Below the pieces are notes generated by a model that was not told where the DNA came from, searched no databases, and worked only from the letters and a program-made list of their open reading frames with translations. A stretch of DNA of 20,323 nucleotides from Pseudomonadota bacterium (GTDB lineage: Bacteria > Desulfobacterota > Desulfobulbia > Desulfobulbales > DAOVYS01): the NCBI GenBank assembly GCA_030635485.1, contig DAOVYS010000018.1:1-20323 (forward strand), read 5' to 3'. Below, in pieces: positions 15,549 to 20,323 of the stretch (positions are counted from its first letter, which is position 1; every line of letters starts with the position of its first letter). Made by a program: the position numbers and the translations under genes.

Positions 15549-15612
15549 ATTTCTGACCCCTGACCCCCGAGCCCTGATCCCGAACCCTGAACCCTGAACT
15601 CCGAACCCTGAA
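15549..15612. repeat. Degenerate CCCTGAA heptamer array
   Basis: About nine successive units of the form C(C/T)GANCC, for example CTGACCC, CTGACCC, CCGAGCC, CTGATCC, CTGAACC, CTGAACT and CCGAACC. Upstream (15484-15518) the complementary type GGTTCAAGG recurs three times, so the two parts could fold back on each other. The same motif appears at 2796-2815 and inside the 7655-7791 element. Confidence 0.7.
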
Positions 15613-15614
15613 TC

Positions 15615-18600
15615 GTGAAACATCTTCCCTCCATATGCCGACTGACCATCGGATTTCTCATACTTTTTACAGGCCTTGCTTTGCTGTCTGACGGTATGGT
15701 CTTCGCCGGAACCAAAAAATCGATATCCAATCTTATCAATCGTGCTGAGGAAGGCTCGGTCGATGCCCAGATTCAACTCGGCATTGCCTATAGAAACGGC
15801 AAGGATATTCGCAGAAATCCGAAGCGGGCTCTTTTCTGGTTCAGAAAGGCGGCTAAGCAGAAGAGCTCTGAGGGATTTCGGCTTCTGGGAGAGATGTATG
15901 AAAATGGAGACGGCGTGAAACGGAATTTCAGGAAAGCCGCCCGCTGGTATCGGAAGGCGGCCGACTCCGGCGATCTTGAGGCTGTGGTCAAAGTTGGAAT
16001 CTTGTATGAAACCGGACAGGGAGTGGACAAGGATTTCAAAAAGGCTGTCAGGCTTTACCAGAAGGCTGTGGATCAGGGGTATGATGAGGGACGGGTCTAT
16101 CTCTGGAAGATGTTTGAAAGAGGTTTGGGGTTTGGCAGGGATGCCCAGATGACGCCGGATTTGTCTGAAAGGATACTGGAACAGGTGCATACCAGGGGAC
16201 AGACCTTTCTCGGCCCTATGTACGAAAGAGGGCTTTCCGGTGCGGCGCGTGACATGGAAGGTGTTGAGCAATGGGACAAGCACAATCTTGTTTCAGAGCG
16301 TGAACGAGGCAAAATGATCGCCGAACTGGCTTGGAAAGTGAGTGAATCCCCCGAAAAGGCGATTGATGTGCTGCGGTTACGGAAAGGTTGGTCAAAAGAG
16401 ATACTTGAATTGTATGAAAAAGCGGCTCGCGAAGGAAATATTAACGCTCAGGACACGCTTGCGACTATTTATGAGGCAGGCAAGGGCGTTGAAAAGGATG
16501 ACGAGAAGGCATTTTACTGGTTCAAAAAGGCGGCGGAACAGGGATATGTTCACTCTCAGGCAAAGCTTGCGGAAAAATATTATCTGGGCGCGGGTGTAAC
16601 AAGAGACAGGAAAAAGGCCTTCTATTGGTCCCAAAAGGCTGCGGAACAGGGATATGCTACCGCACAGTACAGTCTGGCCCTGAAATTTTATCAAGGAGAT
16701 GGTGTGGAACAAGATGTCAGGGCCGCGTTTGATTGGTTCAAAAAGGCTGCGGAACAGGGAGTCAGCGGCGCACAGGCAAAATTGGGGGGGATATATTATA
16801 CAGGTGAGGGCGCCCTGGAAATTGAACCGGACTTCTGTTTTGTCAAGCCGGCAGGTGAGTTTTTTGATGTAACAGCCGACATGGCAGAGATTGATGAAGC
16901 GGATGATGATGAATATTTACTCCATGCGGCTTTAACTATTGATAACGCGCTTGTGGCCACGAAACCGGATTTGTCGGACGGCCCCGGAAAGGATCTGGAA
17001 TTGGCCTTCTATTGGTTTTTAAAGGCTGCTGAACAGGGCGATGTGGTTGCGCAGGAAAAACTCGGCAGGATGCTTTCCTTGGGGCAGGGTGTGGAAAAGG
17101 ATCTTGAGAAGGCTGCTTATTGGGTTCAAAAGGCTGCGGGCCAAGGGTATCATAGGGCCAGGAATATCCTGGATATTGTGAACAAGCAGATCGGCAGGAA
17201 GAGAGATGAGAGCAGGATGGCCGAAGACGCTGCAACGGGCAGAGATCTCAAACAGGAGGTCGAATGGTATGAAAAAGAGGCGGAATATGGAAATATTGAT
17301 GCCCAGTTTTTTTTAGGCCAGAAATATTCCGTGGCTGTTGAGGTTGAACGGGATCTGGAATTGGCCTTTTACTGGTTTTTAAAGGCTGCCGAGCAGGGCA
17401 ATGGCAAGGCCCAGCAGATTGTGGCGCAGATGTATGTTAAGGGAGAAGGCGTTGCAAGTGATCCTGAAGAGGCGGCGTACTGGTTTGAAAAGGTTGCAAA
17501 AAGGGGTGATATAGATGCCCGAATTATCCTGGCAATGATGTATGCTGAAGGAGAAGGCGTTGAAAGGGATCTTGAAGAGAGCGCCTACTGGTATAGAAAG
17601 GCGGCTGAACAGGGTAGCAGTGTTGCTCAGTATTCTCTCGGATTTATGTATTTAGAGGGCCAGGGCGGTGAGCAGGATTTAGTGGAGGCTGTCTACTGGC
17701 TTGAAATGGCGGGAGAGCAGGGGAGTGTGGATGCCCAGAATCTGCTGGGTCTTATGTATACGGATGGCCGTGGCGTTGAAAAGGACTTTGATATGGCTCT
17801 TTTCTGGTTTCAGAAGGCGGCAAGGCAGGGTGTGAGTGATCCGGAAAGATACGTGGCCCTGCTGAAAAAAGAGTTTCCCGATGTTGCCGGTGATCTGATA
17901 TTTGAGATTGATCTGGACGATGAAAAAGAGGATGCGGACAAAAAAACGTACCAGGCCTCGGATTATTTTAAGTCGGGCGAGGATTATGCAAAAGTCGGAT
18001 CATATGACCAGGCCATTGAACAGTATATCAAGGCAATTGAACTTGATCCGACAGACCCGGCGTTTTATCAGAGGCTGTCGTTCGCATACGTGCGGAACGG
18101 CAATGCCGCCATGGCGGAAGAAACTATTGAAAGCGCACTCAAATTGAGACCTGAAGATGCATCCCTGCATGGGAGCCTGGCTCTTATCCGTCAAGCCGGC
18201 GGCAAGTTTGACGAGGCCGTACTACAATACAGGGAGGCGTTGAAACGCAATCCCGGTTACAGCGGCGTCTATTACAATATGGCGGCAATTCTGATTGATC
18301 AGGGAGATTATGAACAGGCCTGGATGTGCGCAATGGTTGCCCAGGCCCTGGGGCATCCGGGTACGGAACTTTTAGAGCACCTGGAAAGTATTTTAGACCC
18401 AGAAGAACGGTCTCTTGCCATGGATTGGAAGGAGAAATGGACAGGCCCGTTTCATGTCCGCGATATCGTTGCGCCGTCGTCAGGCAAGGCGGACAAGTTA
18501 CTCAGCCGTTTGAGGGATGGAGAAGAATTTAATTCCCTTGCCGCGGAATTTGCACACAACCGATATGACGGCAATGGCGGTTACCTGGGACTTCTGACAG

Positions 18601-18755
18601 AGGAAAAATTTGCCCCGAAAATTTACCGGACACTGAAAAATCTGCGCCCATTTAACTTCAGCCCGGTGGTTGAGGATGAAAAGGGGTTTCACGTTTTTCA
18701 AAAGATCATCGTGTTTGACGAACTGTTGAATCCGGAGCAGAGCACGGCTGAGTAA
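15615..18755 (+). CDS. Exported Sel1-repeat/TPR protein with C-terminal parvulin-like domain
   Basis: 1046 residues. A signal peptide (KHLPSICRL, then a hydrophobic core, likely cut after VFA at 31) sends it to the periplasm or envelope. About fifteen Sel1-like repeats follow (units such as AEQGYATAQYSLALKFYQGD with GVE.D...AFDWFKKA), interrupted at about 160-270 by a diverged stretch and at about 401-459 by an acidic insert. Three or four TPRs span about 781-910 (YFKSGEDYAKVGSYDQAIEQ). The end, about 946-1035, resembles a PpiC/parvulin prolyl isomerase: HVRDIVAPSSGKADKLLSRL, GEEFNSLAAEFA, GGYLGLLTEEKF, GFHVFQKI. Function unknown; repeat scaffolds like this bind proteins. The GTG start at 15615 has no ribosome site and abuts a heptamer array. 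Monocistronic as far as visible. Confidence 0.88.
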   Translation: MKHLPSICRLTIGFLILFTGLALLSDGMVFAGTKKSISNLINRAEEGSVDAQIQLGIAYRNGKDIRRNPKRALFWFRKAAKQKSSEGFRLLGEMYENGDGVKRNFRKAARWYRKAADSGDLEAVVKVGILYETGQGVDKDFKKAVRLYQKAVDQGYDEGRVYLWKMFERGLGFGRDAQMTPDLSERILEQVHTRGQTFLGPMYERGLSGAARDMEGVEQWDKHNLVSERERGKMIAELAWKVSESPEKAIDVLRLRKGWSKEILELYEKAAREGNINAQDTLATIYEAGKGVEKDDEKAFYWFKKAAEQGYVHSQAKLAEKYYLGAGVTRDRKKAFYWSQKAAEQGYATAQYSLALKFYQGDGVEQDVRAAFDWFKKAAEQGVSGAQAKLGGIYYTGEGALEIEPDFCFVKPAGEFFDVTADMAEIDEADDDEYLLHAALTIDNALVATKPDLSDGPGKDLELAFYWFLKAAEQGDVVAQEKLGRMLSLGQGVEKDLEKAAYWVQKAAGQGYHRARNILDIVNKQIGRKRDESRMAEDAATGRDLKQEVEWYEKEAEYGNIDAQFFLGQKYSVAVEVERDLELAFYWFLKAAEQGNGKAQQIVAQMYVKGEGVASDPEEAAYWFEKVAKRGDIDARIILAMMYAEGEGVERDLEESAYWYRKAAEQGSSVAQYSLGFMYLEGQGGEQDLVEAVYWLEMAGEQGSVDAQNLLGLMYTDGRGVEKDFDMALFWFQKAARQGVSDPERYVALLKKEFPDVAGDLIFEIDLDDEKEDADKKTYQASDYFKSGEDYAKVGSYDQAIEQYIKAIELDPTDPAFYQRLSFAYVRNGNAAMAEETIESALKLRPEDASLHGSLALIRQAGGKFDEAVLQYREALKRNPGYSGVYYNMAAILIDQGDYEQAWMCAMVAQALGHPGTELLEHLESILDPEERSLAMDWKEKWTGPFHVRDIVAPSSGKADKLLSRLRDGEEFNSLAAEFAHNRYDGNGGYLGLLTEEKFAPKIYRTLKNLRPFNFSPVVEDEKGFHVFQKIIVFDELLNPEQSTAE

Positions 18756-18818
18756 GGTTTTTTGCAAGTCCATTTACTTCGCTGCACGCGTGCAGATGGG
18801 GTGCTGGTGAATCTTGCC
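18752..18818. repeat. Long intergenic palindrome, copy 6 (partial, reversed)
   Basis: About 67 bases behind the Sel1 gene. Reversed, it reads ATTCACCAGCACCCCATCTG, then the perfect palindrome CTGCACGCGTGCAG and CGAAGTAAATGGACTTG, which matches the insert of copies 1 and 3. One outer half is missing, so this is a remnant. GTAAGG at 18752 includes the stop codon of the Sel1 gene. Confidence 0.7.
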
Positions 18819-18889
18819 ATTAAGTACTATCCTCTTGACGTACAGGGCAACATATGATAATTTGCTGCCTTCCTGCAAACAGCAGGTCC

Positions 18890-18965
18890 GGGCCATTAGC
18901 TCAATTGGTAGAGCATCTGACTCTTAATCAGCAGGTTCGCGGTTCGAGTCCGCGATGGCCCACCA
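18890..18965 (+). tRNA. tRNA-Lys(CTT)
   Basis: A 76-base cloverleaf. Acceptor arms GGGCCAT and ATGGCCC pair over seven bases; the D-arm is GCTCAATTGGTAGAGC; the anticodon loop CTCTTAA gives CTT; the T-arm is CGCGGTTCGAGTCCGCG; the encoded end is ACCA. The outermost pair of the anticodon stem (T27-C43) is mismatched, a small oddity; the other four pairs are sound. Confidence 0.96.
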
Positions 18966-18973
18966 GTAATATT

Positions 18974-19016
18974 AAGCACTTAGCTCATTTTTGGGTTAAG
19001 TGCTTTTTTATTTTTT
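18974..19016 (+). terminator. Terminator after tRNA-Lys
   Basis: AAGCACTTA (18974-18982) pairs perfectly with TAAGTGCTT (18997-19005) around a 14-base loop, followed by a T-rich tract. It sits nine bases behind the tRNA 3' end. Confidence 0.8.
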
Positions 19017-19138
19017 GGGCTTGGGCTAGCATCTGGGCTAGCAAAAAAAGGTTTATTGTAGTTATCTTAACCTGACAGCTATACCCCCTCCTTATCATGT
19101 CTCCAGACCCCTTACTCTGTAATGTTTTAATATGTTTT

Positions 19139-19169
19139 ATAATGTTTCACGATGAAACATTATTTTTTT
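19139..19169. promoter_or_regulatory. Perfect 11-base inverted repeat: operator/enhancer site or terminator
   Basis: ATAATGTTTCA and TGAAACATTAT are perfectly complementary around CGA and are followed by seven T. It lies about 220 bases upstream of the expected sigma-54 start, a workable distance for an enhancer-binding activator. The half-site GTTTCAT recurs at 19265-19271 and its complement ATGAAAC at 19306-19312. The T-tract also fits a terminator, so both readings remain open. Confidence 0.45.
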
Positions 19170-19346
19170 GTCTCGTGCACAATTTATTATTTTGGTATAA
19201 CTGGTCGATATTAAATATCTTTTTTTTGACGATCTGAGTCGACAGACTGCTATTGTTTCTTTTTGTTTCATTTTGGTATGCGTTTAAAACGCCTCTTTGA
19301 GGCGCATGAAACGATAACTATTTAATTTTATTAATAATATAAAAAA

Positions 19347-19362
19347 TGGCACAAGCCTTGCA
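19347..19362 (+). promoter_or_regulatory. Sigma-54 (RpoN) promoter
   Basis: TGGCACAAGCCTTGCA matches the -24/-12 consensus TGGCAC-N5-TTGCA. The invariant GG (19348-19349) and GC (19360-19361) are separated by the required ten bases. Transcription would start near 19373, about 70 bases before the first small ORF. Expression should therefore need a bacterial enhancer-binding protein, which is not in the window. Confidence 0.8.
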
Positions 19363-19441
19363 TATAGACGTAGACGATACACATTAAGTTAAGGTAAATC
19401 CTGAAAGCATTGTGTCCGATGCTAAAACAAGAAGGCCTGTT

Positions 19442-19618
19442 ATGAAAAAGATCTTAAAAAAATTCCAGGATTTTATGGTGGCAGCGACTTTTGTTGAGGC
19501 CGGCGAGTGGGACACTGGCGGAGAAATAGTTCCTGACATAGAACTATCACGGGAACTCACCTGGGCGGATAAAATTTTCATGGCATCCCATGACTTTTTG
19601 CGAGCGCATCAATGCTGA
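19442..19618 (+). CDS. Small protein of unknown function (58 residues), first gene behind the sigma-54 promoter
   Basis: ATG at 19442 preceded by GAAGG (19431-19435). The protein starts MKKILKKFQDFMVAATFVEA, a short amphipathic, basic helix, followed by GEWDTGGEIV and an acidic stretch. No signal peptide, no metal motif, no recognised domain. I have a vague memory of similar small 'AATFAEAGE' proteins beside signalling genes in Desulfobacterota, but cannot confirm it. It overlaps the next tiny ORF (19590-19733) in another frame, so either they are coupled or the two are pieces of one frameshifted gene. Confidence 0.55.
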   Translation: MKKILKKFQDFMVAATFVEAGEWDTGGEIVPDIELSRELTWADKIFMASHDFLRAHQC

Positions 19619-19733
19619 CATTAGTGATTTTAATTCCGCAATTAGTGAAGATTTGGGACTGAAAGAGGGGCAACTGGTGTATGACACCGTTTCCGTACAA
19701 CCAACTGCTATACCTTTTGAAGAAATTCAATAG
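19590..19733 (+). CDS. Possible 47-residue ORF overlapping the previous small gene
   Basis: ATG at 19590 opens MTFCERINADISDFNSAISE, followed by DLGLKEGQLVYDTVSVQPTA and IPFEEIQ, ending at TAG 19731-19733. It overlaps the previous ORF by 29 bases. No ribosome site is obvious. It fills the gap between two better-supported genes and has a plausible amino-acid composition, but it is very short. It may instead be the out-of-frame remainder of the gene starting at 19442. No family recognised. Confidence 0.35.
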   Translation: MTFCERINADISDFNSAISEDLGLKEGQLVYDTVSVQPTAIPFEEIQ

Positions 19734-19774
19734 TGCTGTAACCGGAACAGATTTAAATAGTAAAGGGAGGCGCG

Positions 19775-20189
19775 ATGGGGCCGACAGTCCTTCTTGTTGT
19801 GCAGGATGCTTTTTTCTTGCATAACTTGTCCGGAAACCTAAGCCTTCTTAAGGCTTCAGTTGTAACGGCGGGCAGCAAACATGAGGCGTTGGAGATTTGT
19901 TCAAACCATGAAATTGACTTGGCTCTTTTGGATATAAGGCAACAAGGCAACGATGCGATGCAGGTTCTTGCCAACCTGAAAAAAAAACCAGCGTGAAACC
20001 GAGGTTATTCTGTTAAGCTACCCTGAAAACATCGCCCTTGCCATGGAGGGTATGCGACAAGGAGCCTCTGATGATATTACGGTTCCTTTTGATATTGATT
20101 CGCTTAGAAAAAAAATAAAGAGTGCTTTAAAGCGGAGAAAAGTCCGTCTAAAAGCTAGTAGGAACAGGCACAAAGAAAGAGAAAAGTAG
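19775..20189 (+). pseudogene. Degenerate response-regulator receiver domain, frame broken at an A9 run
   Basis: ATG 19775 follows AAAGGGAGG. As read, the ORF stops at 19996 after 73 residues. Removing one A from the run of nine (19979-19987) continues the frame through QRETEVILLSYPENIALAME and GMRQGASDDITVPFDIDSL to TAG 20187-20189, giving a 137-residue receiver domain with a basic tail. The fold is clear: strand VLLVVQD, phospho-acceptor Asp53 (LALLDI), Ser81 in LLSY. But one N-terminal acidic residue is Gln10, and the conserved Lys of the KPF motif is Val103 (TVPFD), so phosphorylation is doubtful. It could be a real frameshift, a slippage site, or a sequencing error in the homopolymer. Confidence 0.75.
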
Positions 20190-20214
20190 GACTTCAAAAC
20201 AACAGGAGCGTGAA

Positions 20215-20323
20215 ATGACGGAAAAAATCGAGGCCAATGTATTGCTGGTTGATGACGAGGAACAGTTTTTAGACGTACTCTCAGAGCGTCTTGAGAGCCG
20301 GGGGATTAAAGTCAATGCCGTGA
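20215..20323 (+). CDS. Response regulator, N-terminal fragment (partial at window edge)
   Basis: ATG 20215 lies six bases behind AGGAG (20204-20208). The 36 visible residues (MTEKIEANVLLVDDEEQFLD, then VLSERLESRGIKVNAV) are the first strand, acidic pair Asp13/Asp14 and first helix of a canonical receiver domain, unlike the degenerate receiver before it. The output domain lies beyond the window. It probably belongs to the operon transcribed from the sigma-54 promoter at 19347. Confidence 0.88.
   Translation, partial: MTEKIEANVLLVDDEEQFLDVLSERLESRGIKVNAV

Larger units (their letters stand above)
15286..15614. other. 329-base gene-free spacer filled by repeats
   Basis: No plausible gene lies between hemH and the Sel1 protein. 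Most of the spacer is a MITE-like inverted-repeat element (15308-15468). The rest is GTTCAAGG-type repeats (15484-15518) and a CCCTGAA-like heptamer array (15549-15612) that runs up to the next start codon. I see no confident promoter for the Sel1 gene. Confidence 0.7.
19020..19441. other. AT-rich gene-free leader region upstream of the signalling genes
   Basis: About 420 bases without a credible gene. It holds a tandem TGGGCTAGCA pair (19022-19031, 19034-19043), a perfect 11-base inverted repeat with T-tract (19139-19169), a small hairpin CGCCTCtttGAGGCG (19290-19304), several TGTTTCA-like half-sites, and a sigma-54 promoter (19347-19362). It is clearly more AT-rich than the gene-dense part of the window. 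Confidence 0.7.

Noticed and set aside
15540..16283. 247-residue minus-strand ORF opposite the Sel1 gene
   Set aside because: A shadow of the Sel1 coding strand; its end is a Gly/Ser/Arg repeat produced by the heptamer array, and it has no ribosome site or family features.
6241..18818. Intergenic palindromes read as a CRISPR array
   Set aside because: Copies are kilobases apart, separated by genes, with no regular spacers and no cas genes.
18854..19075. 73-residue plus-strand ORF covering tRNA-Lys
   Set aside because: It is the translated tRNA and its terminator; not a protein gene.

Overview
The window looks like chromosomal DNA of an anaerobic, moderate-GC bacterium of the former Deltaproteobacteria (Desulfobacterota, probably a sulfate reducer or relative). 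This is inferred from an AhbD-type heme synthase next to hemE and hemH, the order gap-pgk-tpiA-secG-tRNA-Leu, a PIN-PhoH fusion, a sigma-54 signalling region, and abundant dispersed intergenic hairpin repeats. No database search was possible, so the placement rests on recognising families by eye.

Layout. (1) 1-120: tail of an SMC/Rad50-like ATPase gene. (2) 161-1205, minus strand: queE and queD (7-deazaguanine synthesis for queuosine) overlap and share a recognisable promoter. (3) 1386-4841, plus strand: a DUF1015 protein, a TrmN6-like tRNA methyltransferase and a diguanylate cyclase. (4) 4939-9230: glycolytic operon gap-pgk-tpiA followed by secG, tRNA-Leu(GAG) and a strong terminator. (5) 9450-10766: PIN-PhoH ATPase. 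(6) 11050-15285: a heme cluster made of ahbD (radical SAM heme b synthase), hemE, an HD phosphohydrolase and hemH. (7) 15615-18755: a 1046-residue exported Sel1/TPR protein with a parvulin-like C-terminus. (8) 18890-18965: tRNA-Lys(CUU) and terminator. (9) 19020-20323: an AT-rich leader with a near-perfect sigma-54 promoter, two tiny overlapping ORFs, a degenerate receiver-domain gene whose frame breaks at a run of nine A, and the start of a canonical response regulator.

How the genes work together. GapA, Pgk and TpiA catalyse consecutive triose-phosphate steps. HemE makes coproporphyrinogen III, HemH inserts iron, and AhbD is the family that decarboxylates Fe-coproporphyrin to heme b. Having all three in one cluster suggests an oxygen-independent variant of the coproporphyrin route. 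The last region looks like the start of a sigma-54-driven signal-transduction operon.

The strongest unexplained structure is a family of at least four good and two degenerate long intergenic palindromes (arms GTAAGCG...CGCTTAC, core CGTGATCAGGGC) placed directly behind genes; several supply the stop codon of the preceding gene. There are also two unrelated MITE-like inverted-repeat elements (7655-7791 and 15308-15468) and arrays of a CCCTGAA-like heptamer. No CRISPR array, transposase, integrase or rRNA was seen.
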